DNA from: Druceiella hillmani
Taxonomy: Eukaryota > Arthropoda > Insecta > Lepidoptera > Hepialidae
Assembly: GCA_039881145.1 (NCBI GenBank)
Contig: JAYKKI010000015.1
Coordinates: 26,340,001 to 26,404,000, forward strand
DNA: 64,000 nucleotides
Reading direction: 5' to 3'
Shown here: positions 39,255-54,229 of the stretch, piece after piece
How the letters are laid out: each line of letters begins with the position of its first letter
How positions within the stretch are numbered: position 1 is the first letter of the stretch
Program-made: the position numbers and the translations under genes
Notes under the pieces: model-generated
Told to the model about the DNA's origin: nothing
Database searches by the model: none
What the model saw: the letters and a program-made list of their open reading frames with translations, nothing else

Positions 39255-42200
39255 GTAAAGCACAATTTATATAGGTAGAAAAATTATGTTTTCTTTCTCT
39301 TTCTAAAATGAAACCTTCGCTTTTCATTGCGTATTTTTCAATGTTTATTTCAACGCACATTTTGAGAATATAAACTAGTTCTTCATTTTCATAACGTATG
39401 AAAAAATTAACTATTTTACAAAATAAATTCCGTCAATTGAATAATCAGTTGAAAAGACGATTTCATATCAATTTGTAACATTTCTTTTTATGTAACATTT
39501 CTTTTTATTTACAATTGTCGCCGCATCTGTGCAAAAATGACGGAGGCTGTCCCTTTCCTTAAAAGTCTCGCTTGCTTGTTCTGTCATTGAACGTTCGATA
39601 AATTTAATTATTTTTTCTTGGTATTGGGCACATTTTTAAATTTTCTGAAGGAAGCCATTACGAAATTTCATCCAACTTCACTCAATTTATCCTTCAATTC
39701 AAGATTGACGCAACATATTTTGTAAAGGTTGAGCTCTTGTCTATAACAATTCATAATAATATTAGCAATGATATTCTGCATTACATTGAACATTGTTTGT
39801 TTGTGATTTTCTTTATGTATGTGTTTAGGTATGGTGTGTTGAGGAAATATTTTTAAGTTACAAAACTGATTATAATAATTTCAAGTAGAAACTTGGCTAT
39901 CTAATTTTCATGGATTATATACCTAAGCCCGAGGATAAAAAAGTTCATTTCAATAACATTTTCGTAAATAAGTGCACTAAATTAATTATTCCATTTTGAT
40001 AAATATTTCTTTAATACAGGAATTAAAAATCAAATCTATAATGTATTATTTGTAAACTATCATCATAAAATTAATGCTTAACGATTTTTTTATAATTTGA
40101 ACCACCTCCACATTTAAAATATTAGACTAATTTTTTCCATCTACAAACTTAACTTAGATTGTTATCTAAGCTATTTTTGTGTAAGTCTTATCCCGATCGA
40201 GTAAGAATTGTGGCCACAAGAGCATCCGAAAATTGAATCTTCAATTTTGTGACTGATAGACCTGTGCAGTAAGTATATTTCCACGAAATTAAATTATGTT
40301 TTAAATAGTTGCCGACTGGGTTAATTTATGGCATAATAAATTTTAGCATGCCAGCGAATAGTACTTGGATTTACCATATTATCATAAGTTTATCAATTCG
40401 TAGGGGACGTACAAATCGAATATGTATGCGAAACAATACTAGCTCAAAGCCAGTAAGTTGCCTTAATACGTTAAGTTTGTGAAAATATTGTGGCAGCTTG
40501 ACAATCTAAATTGAGTCTAACAGCTAATATAAGAAAACTTCTTTAAGACAACTTTTACAATGAGTTAGAATAGTGTTCCATGCTCTTTTATCGTTTGTTT
40601 GGAAAATGTTTAAGTTTCCGAATTATTTGAATATTTGCTAAAGCTAGTATCAATTTTATTCAACTTTTCTAACTACCGCAACGTTTTCCCATAATGCTGC
40701 AAGTTAATCGAGCAATTTTATTTAAAATGAATAAAAATATTCTAGCCATTTTAATTTACTAGCAATAGAGCATATTAAAATAATACAGAAATTTAAACAC
40801 TTTCAAATAACCAACAAATCTCAGAACAATTTTATAACTAAATAATAAAAGTGATTTTAAGGAATAATTTTGATTAGGTCATGCTTCACCGCAGTAACCA
40901 TGTATATAACTTATAAATTGCCACTTTCCCATTTCTTAAAATTGTTCTAATCTAGTAATCCTGTCAAAAAACAACTTCGAACTCAATAGTCGCCAGATAC
41001 CTAAGGGTACCTAAATTGTTTCAATAATTTTTTTTAGTGTTATCGATTATAGAATTTCAAGAGAATTAATGTAAGCATTTCCTGACGTTTAACATTTTAA
41101 AACTCTCGAATATTCACAGCACGTATCGGGTTTCACGTGCTGACATTTATCCTTTATGATATACTACACAAATGGATAACGTTTTATAAAAAACGCAGTG
41201 AAAAATGTTATGATGTCAGAGTATCAAGTCTTCTTTGTCATACGGCTTAAAATACTTTTAAGTAAGCCTTGAACAAATGACCATGCTACTTTCTCAAATA
41301 GGCATTTCGCCTCCCTTTGTAATTTATTTGTCCCTTTTTTACACAGAGATGTGCTCCTTTAGGGTGGAAGCGTAATATATTTTCTTATCACGTATACATA
41401 GTTATTAATTCGGGAAAATACTTGCATACATTTAAACACTATGTACAATTTTCTTTACATACGTGAACATAGTTTCATTTGATCAATTCAAAATTAGTAT
41501 CACGAATAAATCTTTTTCCTCGAGTGGAGAAAGCTGCACGTCTGGTTACGTTGAAAAAGATAAATTAATTACTAAAATTAGTATTTTCTATAATATCATT
41601 ATAAAAATGATCGCCTTTATATTATTAATGTCGTCGTATTACCGAACGCTATTGTCAATCAAGATAACACAAGTGTTGTATATTGAAATGAAATTAATAA
41701 TCTTTATATACACTTTAATCCCAAAAGTGTATTTCAATTAATTAAGAAAGATTAAGATATCTAAGTCGTTATTAAACTAATAACGACCATAGATGTTTCT
41801 AGCGCGGAATGTGGATCAACTTATTACCAACATTTATTTATTTAATCTTGTATTCCCCGTGTTATCAACTTAGATGTAGAAATGTCACTCCATAATTATT
41901 TTTGCTTCTTTTTAATTGTAAATCTATACTTAATCTATAAATTATTATTTGAATATATGTACAATGTACCATTCATTTTCTGACGGGTTCCTTTTTTAAA
42001 ACGGAGATCATGCCTTTCAAGTTTTTTTATATTATGACAACATACCGTGAGAGTAACCTTACTTAATAAGTGAAGGATTACGTCTTACATGTATGCCCTA
42101 TACATAATACAGCTTAATGTTTTTATTGCAATATACCATTTTAATTATAATGCTGTGCATTTTATTCATAATTCAACTTTATTTTACAATATTTTAATTA

Positions 42201-42535
42201 CAATATATGATTAAATGCAAAAATACAAATTGTTCAGAATTGCGTACAATAACATAAATTTCATGTATAATACTCAAACATTTAATATGCCTGTTAAAAC
42301 AAAATATAATTTTTGTATTATTTTCAGAATATATGTGTATTTACGTTGCCATCATTACATTTATGGCAAAAACAATCTCCCGCAATGAGTGTTTATTTCC
42401 CTCAATTTGGCTTTTTGAATAAAAAGAAACGTTCAAAACTTAAAACTGCGAAATGAAAGAAAAGAAAGAAGAAAAGATGAAAGGACGCTAAATTCATATA
42501 CTGTGCATATAATTCGTATACTGCGCTAAATTCAT
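39255..42535. other. AT-rich DNA, no gene seen
   Basis: A duplicated 16 bp phrase (aacatttctttttatg) lies at 39477-39510. A 10 bp stem with a 3 nt loop (gtcgttatta/taataacgac) lies at 41765-41787. A 92-codon frame at 41463-41741 has no motif. Confidence 0.55.
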
Positions 42536-42539
42536 ATAC

Positions 42540-43050
42540 TGAGGCATCACAGACAGCACCGCGATGAGGCACCCCTCCGGTCGCAAGACAAACAGCGACT
42601 TATGATGACTGTAATGCCGCCCTATTTATCAATTCAAATGTAGCATCGCAAAATTCCATTACGCACTCAGATACTTCTGTTTCATTGCGAGAAGCGATGG
42701 TTTATTAAGGGTTTACCCGATACTCAGCTGATACCCGAGAATAGTTTAGGTAAGATGAAGTACTGTCGATTACCTATAAATCAAAAGTTACCCCTCTCGT
42801 TTAAATCATGCCACCCTCGCTGTAAACAATTTTGTTTCGACTCCCGCCCTTCTAAACGTCGATATTGTGAGGAGCAATGAGCTAGTCAAACAGATTTTGC
42901 ATATCTCGCCACCGGCAGCGTCGCACTTGGATCGGCGCCGACGGTTACATTTTATTTATATATTTCGAAGCGACATTTGTTAAATTTTTCAGCGGAAACT
43001 TGAGCGCAGGTCGTCGTGCTACTCCCTATATGTTATGGGATACCAATGAT
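42540..43050. other. GC-richer island of unknown nature
   Basis: About 500 bp of clearly higher GC and sequence complexity than its surroundings, with CpG-bearing stretches (tcgccaccggcagcgtcgca, tcggcgccga). There is no long open frame on either strand and no inverted ends were found. A GTAAG donor-like site follows tttag at about 42746, and a TATA-like tatttatata lies near 42953. It could be a non-coding exon, a promoter or a decayed transposon. None is proven. Confidence 0.4.
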
Positions 43051-46000
43051 TCAAATGGTTATGTGAACACACTTATATGGGAATAGGTATGTTATATTTT
43101 TCGTGCAATATGTTATGGTTTTGTCGTACTAAGCAAGTATTAAACTTATTATAGACTTTAATAATAAATGTTAACTATTTAAGTAACATTTCTAGGAAAA
43201 TTACTTTATTACATTTAAGCTTACATTTTTATTAAAGTGACTTAAATATCAATACGGCATTTAACATTAAAAATGACCTTTACTTTATATCAAATAAATG
43301 AAAATTTAATAAAGCATGTAAAAAAATTAGTTTTAATGCTTTTTCAAGAATTTCCGGATAGTTTTGATACTTCAATTACAATATGCGTTGAATAGAAAAT
43401 ATTTGTAACGTAACGAAGTATAATACAGAGAAATGTGTTGAATAAAGTTACGATTGATCATATTTATTAGAGGTTCACTGCAAGATGTAATAATAACTAG
43501 AAGGTTTCAAACGTAATAAAAATATGATATTGTACAATTAGATATTAATCAGATGTATGATAAGAAAAAATGTATATAAATAATTATGTAAATAAGTGCG
43601 GCATTTTTAAATAAATTTTGCTTTTTCTTTACAAAATTTACAAAGCTACTTTAAATAGTTTGCCCTCCGAAAAACATAATGAATGATATGTATTTAATTT
43701 TATTACTGAAAGGTACTAAAGAAAAATATACTACATATTTTGAATTTTCCTTCCTATTACATATTTTGAATTCCTTTGCTAAAATCGTCATTAAGATAGT
43801 GAAATACCCATCAATGGAAATACGTATTATCGAGTTCATTGTTCAGCTCAAAATTTAAAAGTGTATACAACCTGCAAGTATATATAAATAAACCGTACTT
43901 TAAAGATTTTTAAGAAGTTATTAGAATATTGCATCTCATATCGTAGCGGAAGCCCAAACAGAGAAGTTGTATATTGCCTAAACCGTAAAGATGGATAAAT
44001 TTTAGAAGTTAATTAAGATAAACAGCTTAAAATAACATACGATACGGAACGTAGCATTCTTTTTAAGGTAGAATATGGTTAATATTATATCTACCTAATA
44101 GCGAATTCTACGAGGACATGTTTAAGGTTTTCGAGTTATTAATTCTGAATGTTGGAAAATGAATTAAGTAACGTCAGCCTGTTTCACCTTGTAAGCTTTT
44201 GGAATGTACGCAAATCTTAACATCGTTTATTTATATAATAAAAGTATTTACGTTTAAGTAAGAAACGAATCTGAGAGAGTAAAATCTTAAGATGTTTAAT
44301 TAATTACTGAAATTTGCAATAAGCTCTTTAATACATGTAATAGAAACGTAAATAATAATATTTGACCATATATTTATTCTGATCACAACTCATTTTAATT
44401 TCTGTTTGAAGGACTTTAATATTACCAATAAATTTTCTTTATTGCCGAATACGATTACAAAATTTGAAAATATTTTCGACGTTACGCAAAGAGACAATAA
44501 TATTTATTTCATAATTAACCTTAGAATGTTGCAAATTAAATAGCCAAAAGTTCAACATTTTAACTAACGCATATTAACTTACGTTTTATTCTTGCGGAAA
44601 TATATTGTGTAAAATTTCGTACCTACCGCTATTTTTGTTAAAAATTACAAATAGTAAAAGTTCTTGTGAAATTAATAAGCGAATTTTTAAAAGTAAAAAT
44701 TTTACTTAGATTGTTATCTTACGATCTCTTCTTAAAAATGTAACGAAAATGCTTCTGAAGTTCGTAACAGTGTTAAAGTAACAAATGGCTTTGATACCCA
44801 AAAGATCCTTAACAACCTTACAGGAGGGAAACTATGAATCGAATAAGCGAGAAAGAAAGGAATAGCGAAACTATGAGAAATCTTGATGTCTTAAGTTAAG
44901 AAATAAACGCATACAATTTTTATTCTGTCATAGTTTTACGTACTGAAATTCCCATGTTTAAGTTTGAAATATTAAATCATATTTTATATTATTTAAAATT
45001 CTTAGAAACTAGCTTCATTTAACAAGTTTTTATTTAACTCCAAATATTTCTAATTGAACACTTAGACAATGCATGTAAAAAATTATTGTAATTATTTATA
45101 CATTTAGGTTATATTTAGACAAGCAGATCTAAATTTTTCGAATTCTGTGTTGCGTTTAATCAAAATTATTAGTCATGTCCGAAAATAAAGTTCGATAGAA
45201 AATAATAATAAATTCAGTGTAATGATTCTTGCTAAAAATAAAATTGAATCCAGAAATAATAAATATAAAAAAATAAATATTCTTGTACAAATACAAATCT
45301 ATAGGTAGAAAGAAATGTTGGTGAGAATTATAGTGGTACTTACAATCTTATTATATTAATTTTTATCTAATTCTAAGACCGTTTAATAAAACATATGAAC
45401 ACAGTAGATTTCTGTCGCTTAGTTTTTGAAATTTCTTTTATCAACATTGGTCTCTGTCAAAAACATCTCTATTAGATATCAAACATTTTTACGAATCTAA
45501 ATTATTTCAGTCTGACAAATTTACTAAGAAATTTCAGCAATACCGTTCTGTTTTTCAATCTAACCGTAAGGTTCTGAAAATATATTTTGATGTTAAAAAT
45601 GTGTAAAGCATTTTAGAAGAAACAAAAACAGAGGCATAACCAAAGAAATGTTAATAGTTTTAAAATGATTCTCCACGATATGGTGTGCCATTTTTATTTG
45701 CCCTCTTGTAATTATAATATTATCTTATTTATATCATTCTCAGTATATATTAGCGAATAAGTATTAAAAATTTACGGTAGACGTCGGGGGATATAATAAC
45801 AATTTAGTAAAATACATTTATCTTAAGCTTTACGTTCTTCTTCCTGGCCAATGAGGTCGTCATTGCTTCATAATTAATGTCTACTTATTAAAATTCTTAT
45901 CACATCTCGTTATGTAAATTTATATCTAGAGCACAGTGAAGGTAAATAAATTGCACCCTCGTATATTTGGCGCACACCTTTCTTGATAAAGCGGACGAAT

Positions 46001-48370
46001 TAAGCAGGTTTTTTACAAATAGGATAAACTTTTTAATATGTGGGCTTATCATTTTGAATGTTATCTACCGGTTACAATTGCGTGCTAGTTTTATTCAGCG
46101 AATGAGCATAATATATTGCGTATGATGTGGTGAAGCAATTTTGTCGAAATGTAAATTAATATGCCTTTTTGTTAATAACATTTTTTTTATAAATATTTGG
46201 TTTTCATAATTACATTTATTTAATGGGATAACTAGTTAAAAGAAACACCAGTAAGCAATTAATCAACAAACTTCACGATTTTATACGCTAGTTTGACATA
46301 TTTTATTGTTATGTTCCACGAGTTATTTATTTTATATCACGTTGGCATATATCAATTAATATCATTTTAAAGGTTACACTAAATGAAACATGACCTAAAG
46401 TTTTATTTTATTAAAGTTGTTTCTTCCCACAGGTTAAAGAAAAAAAATCAAATTAAGTGATACTTACTCATTTATTATAAATCTGTCCATATATTACGGG
46501 TCCAAAAGGCACAGTATTGAAGTGTCAAGTAACAACTGAACAAACGAAATATAAAATTAATCTGGCGGAATGGTAGAGACTTAATGCATTAAGATTTAAA
46601 TATACCATTTGGTACAATTAAATCTTTCTCAAGTACTTTCTAAAGGAGATTATAGTACTATACTATAGATCATGAAACAATGGGTATGTTTCGATATAGG
46701 TCAACTTGGAGGTATAATCAACGATTCATATTCACTAGGTCTCGTATATTTATTTAAATAGTCTTTAATACAACATGTGTGTATATGATGCACTTATTGT
46801 TCAAAAGCACTTTCTTTCATTCAACCATAAACTAAGAATGTAATTAAGTAATTTAGAGGTAGATTGCAAATGATAATAATAATTTATTATTGCATTTAAA
46901 AAAAATTAAACTGTTTTGAATTAAAAATAAAAAAATTGGTATATATAAGTTTTTGGAAAGAATATTTAAACCACGGGCATTTTACGAATATGACACCGAG
47001 GTAAAAGAGTGTACGTAGAATTTTTTAAATTTTATAACGGAGCATGAGTCGTGATCCTTTTGAGCCGAAATCTAAACTCTGGAATGTAGTCCTGTTTTTT
47101 TTAAAAATCCAGGTCATATAAGTAAAAGGAACATATATTTACGGACCTATACTTAATTGGAAAAAATCTATAATATAATAACATGGGATACGAAAATGTT
47201 CTGTAAGATGGTGTGGAAATGGAATTGAGTCGATGAAAGTGTATTATATCCTTCGAAAATCGAAAAAAAAGGAAGCCTTGTCAGATAAAATACTGTGAAA
47301 GAAAAATCAAGTAGGACAAAGGAAAGTAATCATATTGTTTTCTATACTGGTATCCTAAAAAAAATATCTAGTTTGTAATGTAATACACATTTAAAAGGTG
47401 ATAAATTGTATTTTTATGTGAATTAAAAAATTATTTTAAAAAAACGAATAAACGTGACGCACATAACGCCAAATAATTTGAGAGAACGGGAGGAGATAAG
47501 TAATGCATCAGCAAAAGATAGCCGAATGGAACCTTACATCCAAATGTATGATTTCCACCCAACAAATTGACAAGTATTTTTCAGTAACCGTAAATAACTG
47601 GCAATAGAGTGATCTTCAAATCACGACAGATTGATCGAGTTAAGATATTAGTTGGCTGTTATCGTCGTAGAAAAGTTATAACTTATTTTTTAATCAATTC
47701 TGAGACATTGAATAGGGAATATATTATATGAATAATATAATCTTTGAGCTTTCAGTCTCAACTCCTGCCAGACGTGGATTGTTCTTAGATATTTCCAGCC
47801 ATTAATAATTTTGAACAGCAAGAGATCATAACGAGAATGTAGCTAGATAATTGTTCGGTAAAATCTGTAAAGTTATGAAGTGGTGAATTAAGATTGATTA
47901 AACTCCTGCTTAATTTATTAAATTTCATTTCATAAATTACCATATGTCTTAGATTTCAATCGATAAAAATAAAAAAGCGGACATTTGAGCATTAAATTAG
48001 CGGATACATTTGTTTGTGAGAAAAATTAAAGGTCTGCGACCTTTTTACCATCCTCGATGCGATTATGTAGATTTAAAAAAAATTATGTCGCATGTGTAAA
48101 TTTCAAACCTTATAATCATAGACATAACAATAGTTTTGGAATGTGAAACTAAAATTGAAACATAATATTCTGTGTAACCTCACGTTAAATGACATGTTCT
48201 GAAAATTATAACGTTGATATTTTTATGCCTTTCTTTAAAAATGTACTATAATCTATGCATTTGAATATATCAAAAAAGGATTAACAATTATAATAAAATA
48301 AGACCAAACAAGAATGAAGTACTAATAACTCAATGGCTTAATATACTAGACATATAATTAGGACAACCAA
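43051..48370. other. AT-rich DNA, no gene seen
   Basis: No repeat boundaries, domains or RNA genes could be recognised in this stretch. Confidence 0.55.
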
Positions 48371-48374
48371 AAAA

Positions 48375-48430
48375 GAACCCACTCTTACGTGTGAAACTAA
48401 TATGCTGGGGGTTCCGTACACAGAGCATTA
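48375..48430 (+). repeat. 5' fragment of dispersed retroelement-like repeat
   Basis: aaaaaagaacccactcttac followed by ggggttccgtacacag corresponds to the head of the copy at 30219. Little of the body remains. Confidence 0.5.
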
Positions 48431-51400
48431 TAAGTTGCAATGATATCATCATTAATTTGGAAACCTTAGTTGTATCTGTTTACGGTGACTGAAAAAATTT
48501 CAATCACATCCACTTATAAACTGAGTGTAATTTTTAATAATATATTTTAGATGATAGTCTCGTCCCATACAATGCCGTCGGCGGAATAACTTTCAATAGC
48601 AGTCCTTTATAAAGTCCAAAAAATGCAATGTATTTCCCAAGTAAAATTACAAAAAAAAACTTTTTGTGCTAAACACATAATTAATAGAAATTATTGTATT
48701 TCCACACATTAAAAACCAGATAAAACCAAATTGCTATGCTTAGTATTTTTAACGTATCGCCCGGTTAATTTAGCCTAAGTACCTGTAATGACTTTTAAGT
48801 AATTTCAGCATGACATTTATTTAAATAATTTAAATAGTTATGCAACTATTACTACATTAATCGACGTATTTTCCTACATAGATTCTTTGAGAACGATAAT
48901 AAGTAAACTACAACCGGCATATTTTCTAACACGATATTCTACTAACCTCTTGTCTTAATTTAGTATGCAATGAAAATAATGAAATATAATATAAATAGAA
49001 AACAATATTTACAGACAAGGAAAATATTTGAAATAGTTAGAAGACCAATAAATTTGAGATTAAAATTATATTATGTTAAAAAATCAACTACTATTGAAAA
49101 AAATTACTGAGCACGACAACTCGTAATGACAGCTGAAGCAGGCAATTTAAAGCACCTCTCGCTCAGACGCAGTCGGTGTGTCACCGGTCGATCTTTCCCG
49201 GTTTGTAGGTGAAGATCTTTTCCCATAATATCCCACTCGATTGTCTTACACCACTTTTAAATTTCATCCTTTAATTTTTATTTATTTATTTTTTTTATCT
49301 TGGGTACGAAATCTAAAAAGCTCAATTTAAACAAAATGCTTATCAAATATGAGCAATGGCACTATGAGAGTACATTTAGGTACTTAGAAGCAGTCAATAT
49401 ACATAGTATATCTATTAAACGATTTAAAGACCATAATTTTTCACAACGTAAGCGTATTGCCTATATCTTCCACAGGCGTAAAACATTGCGCATATTTCAA
49501 TATTATAAATTGTCGTCATGTAAATATATAAATGCATTGCATAGCATATCATTACAAACGTAAAGGATATGTGTTTTAAAATACAAAATTACTTTTGCAG
49601 TCGACTTAAGTCAGTTGTAGTTGTTGAGTTTCTATGAACTTTTTTACTCGTAGCTATTGGAGTCTACTTAGCTGTGACAATTTACCTTTAAATTAAATAT
49701 ATATACTACAATCGTGAATACTTTCTTAGACATTCAAAAACAGCGGTTATGCTAATATATTCTACACATTTTGGTGTTCAAAGAAAAAATTCACCCGCAT
49801 TTTCCTTGTAGAAGAGGCAAATTTTATTTTTAAAAATATTTTATGTAGTAATTTTTAGACGTTACAAATTTGCGCAAATGTACCCCGGAAATGTTCATTG
49901 AGTAGTAAATAATGCAAAAATAATGTAAAAAAAAATTAATTTATTTTGTTAACATATTCTTTTTTTAACAAATTACTTTTAAAACGGTAAAATATTCATC
50001 CAAAAAGTTAAACTGTGTATATTTTATCGCTTTAAGACTTGAATATATTTGTCAGGTCAAAATTTATTCCATTTTCTTAACCAAATAAAACCACAAGTTC
50101 AAAATATTCAGATCGACCAAATTCTAGTTGAAATTACGTGTTCACTGGCGGTTTAAGCTTTGCTACGATCCATTTTTGGACTGAAGTAAAAGAGTTTTAA
50201 TCCACAGATCGACATGGTAAACTTGACTACAAAATTTTCTACATAAACCTATATATTCTGTATATAATATAGAATAACAAATAGCTGGCACTATAAAATG
50301 TTGTTTAAGTTGATGTAAATTATTTTAAAAAAAAGGCAAGTAAGGCAAAAATTTTAATAATTAACCAACAAAAATATTATGACACCAATATAAAAACACT
50401 ATCAAACGATAAATTTTATATTTTAGATATGAAATATTCATACGGCACCAAACTTAAATTTAATAGTTAGTAAACTTCAAATATACAGGGCAAATCAAAC
50501 TTATCATAACTCAATCCGTCTTTAACCAGTCGCCTTGGTGTCTTACATAAAACATACGATTTACCTCAATTCGTTTCTTCTTTCAAGTTTAATCTTTTGA
50601 AATAACTAATTCAACCCACTCGTGCCTTTTGATTTCTAATGGCTCGTGAGGTGATAGAAAACCGCTTTCAAACTAAATAATTTATGTAATAGCTAGTCGA
50701 CTCCAGTTTAAGCCCAGAAAAGTTGTAGAGAGTTGGAAAACTTTCCGAGATGATGGTAAGTTATATTTATGTTGCTTTCATATACATTTGAAATTTGAAA
50801 CTAAATATAGATACGATATACTTCGTACAATTATTACGTTTACGATTGAATGAGTTATAATGTCAAGTGTAAGCTTTAAAAGTATCTTCTAGTCCACGAA
50901 AATATTTTTGACAAGTTTTTGACAACAATGTAAAAAAATTAACTGAATCACTTTAGTTTATTGGTTATAACTGTTGTCATATTAAAAGTACCGGCCAAAT
51001 TTGAGATATTTCGTTTAGTGAGAAGGAGACATATTGCATTTATCATTATAACGTATTTTTTATGAAAACCTTTATGGAGGTATATAATTTTATTTTATAT
51101 GCTTCTTTTATGAAATTATGTTCTATTTGAATGATTCCCATTAAGAAAAAAACATCTGATGAATACTAAAAATAAAATATTTTGGGGAAGCGAAGAGAAT
51201 TAGAGATCCATAACCCACATTTTTATATCCGGCTGTATGCTCACGCACTCTTTCCTAAATATTTCTCAGACTGTAGCAGAAATAAGTTAGGCGTTCTGAT
51301 GACAGAAACATTACAGACGATAGTCGTCCCGGCTACTTGGTAATAATCAAAACTCCACAATTATTACAAAATGAAACAGTTGACGCTGGGATATTTTCTA

Positions 51401-53780
51401 TTTTTTTCTTTCAACGCCTTGGGAATATAAATATAATTGTCAAAAGAGCTTAACAACATTTTTCATGCCCACATTGGGCTAGAGATGAAATAAAAAAATA
51501 TAAATGGCGGAATTAAATTAATAAAAAGTCTATATACTGTCAAATATTGTAGCAAACACGGAAACAAATAGTCAGAAATTCAGAGCACACTGATAATTAT
51601 TCCTAGTATAGAGAATATTCTGAAATAGAATTATTACAAATTGAAAATAACGAATAATATTTTAAATAGAAAAAGTAGTTATTGTACGACATTTTCATTT
51701 ATTTTTTCAAATTACATTGTAAATTGTAGGCGCTTATAGGGATTTCATAAGGATACCTCCGTAAACGTCATGTTTTACAATGAGACAATTTTAGGTATTT
51801 GTAGATGTTGTAGAACTTATTGCACAGGTTTTATCAACGCCTACTCAACAGATTATCTTGCATTGAAGCATTCAATTCAAATTTAAAACTTTTGGACGAG
51901 CTTGATAAGAATATTGAAATTTTGAATTTATTTTCTAAAAAAATATTTATACATAGTATGCGATTGTTTAGTTGTATATATATGAAAATAATAGTTATAA
52001 GAGATTCGCTTAAACTAATTCTCTTAAAGAATTATCTATTACCAATTTATAGTATAAATTTTTATATACTTTGGGGGAAATATCATCTAACTAAATGATA
52101 TTGCTTGTTATGTAACAGTACTTAAATTATATTGAGTCTGTATTAAAATAATTTCCCAAATAATTTCCTTAAAGAAATTTGCCATTTCTTTTTTCCAATG
52201 TAATAATGATTTTTACATATTTTTACATTTATTAAGCGAAATGTTTTTCGACTTTGGTCGCAGTTAAAACTTAAGTAGAAAACGGAACAGATCCTATAGA
52301 CGTAGTTTTAAATTCAAGTAACTTTACCTTTTTCTGAAATAATCTTTAAAAACGAAAGTGTTTAATTTTTTAAATTTTGAACTTGACCACATCTTTAAAA
52401 GTAGAAAGTATCACGTACTAAATAAAACACAAACGCACGCATGCACGTACGTACGCACGTATTTTAATTGAAATAATAATAATTTAAGATGCAAAATCAT
52501 TTACTTTTAAGAAAAAATGCTCTATACTTTTATACTCAAATATTATATCAATAACAAACATAACTTATACGGAAGGTCTTAGTGAGTAGGCAGAAAAAAC
52601 ATAATATTTTTGTTCTATTTTATATATAGAACTACTTTTACAAATATTAACACTTTGTTCAAAACCCTTCTACAGAATTCAAATTCGCAGAGAAGTATAA
52701 TTGATTAACCTGAGGTGTCCCTTCTTGATTCTATATTTGCCGACGACAGTGCGCGCATACTCTCCATCCCTGCCAATGCATCAGTATTGCAAGGCGTATT
52801 TTTGGTAAGTTTGGAACAATCCAATTCTTCAATGTGACTTCCGGTTCTGTTTCATTTAATTACTCCCATAGTTACCATTTTACTGTATTGTCATCAGAAC
52901 AAACACGTAATTACCAAGTTTCATTAAAATACAATTATAAGTGCATGAAATTTAGTTTCGTAGATTCCATTACATAGTCACATGTCAGCCTAATTAAAGC
53001 GTGTTAAAAATTTCTTCAGTATTACTAATGAGCTAAAGGGTACCTGAAAATATGTTAACGTTATTCATTTCTACCATGTACTCCCGCCTGCATTTGTTAA
53101 TTAATTTTGATTAAATTCCACAGTTGTCGCTTCATTTAGCTTCATATTATTAACATATAATATTAAAAGTTGCATACTGTCAGACTGTTGAACAAAACAC
53201 AGCCACCCTCACTTCCGCGCATTAATAATATTTTGTTTACCATGTCAGTAACATAGAGGAATGCGTCTTTAGAAGCCTAAACAAACAAAATGAATACATC
53301 GTTGGTAGCACAGCAGCGCAACAATTATTGCGCGTTCGCTTTTCTCATTTCCACACAGGGCAAGTTGGGAAATAAGATTGCTAATCTTTTCCTTGTAACT
53401 TCTTTAATGAATGGAAATGGAATTAAGATTGTCATTAGCAGCCACAGACGGACAAGACGTCGCGTAAACACTTTACACACTATTTTTAAAATAAATTAAT
53501 TTAGTGCGTAATCTCTTTTATTTGACGTTTTTGTTTTAGGCTTTCATTTTTATTTTAATAAGGGATAGATTTTAATTACTTGAAGTTCATAAGCTATTTG
53601 TAATTATATTTAAATGAGATAGAAAAATAGCAGTTTATTTATTTATTTTCTAATTTACACAGAAATTAGCATTTCTACACAAAACTAAATTAACTTTTTG
53701 AATTCATGGAGAAATGAATCTATATGTCGCATAATTGTTACAAAGCCATAAAGAATTTTAGATAAGTATATCGACATACA
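48431..53780. other. AT-rich DNA, no confirmed gene
   Basis: A GC-richer patch at 49110-49250 contains no open frame of note. Frames at 49300-49563, 51820-52098 and 53290-53499 (70-90 codons) show no recognisable domain. An alternating purine-pyrimidine stretch lies at 52432-52460. Confidence 0.5.
52432..52460. repeat. ACGC/ACGT alternating tract
   Basis: Tetranucleotide-like repeat of acgc, atgc and acgt units, strictly alternating purine and pyrimidine after the first base, a Z-DNA-prone sequence. Confidence 0.75.
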
Positions 53781-53787
53781 CTCGCAT

Positions 53788-53994
<207 letters not shown>

Positions 53995-54229
53995 TTCAAT
54001 TATCCGGACCTCATTTATACGGATTATTCGATTTGTCAACCACGATCAAGTAATTTTGTAGTTTTATCCGTGCGTGCACTGAGATGTCGCAACTGGCATT
54101 ATCCGTTTGCGCCACGCACGATCACTGCCCCGAGAATTTCGTTATTTTTTTAGACAGTTACAATCATTACTCTGCTGCGTAGCGTCATATCACTCTCACG
54201 TCGGTACTTAAAATTCCAAAGCGTAAGTG

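Noticed and set aside
46560..46600. Possible tRNA A box (ggcggaatggtagag)
   Set aside because: No B box or foldable tRNA structure downstream.
49300..49563. 87-codon plus-strand frame
   Set aside because: Basic and low-complexity in AT-rich DNA, with no recognised motif and no supporting context.
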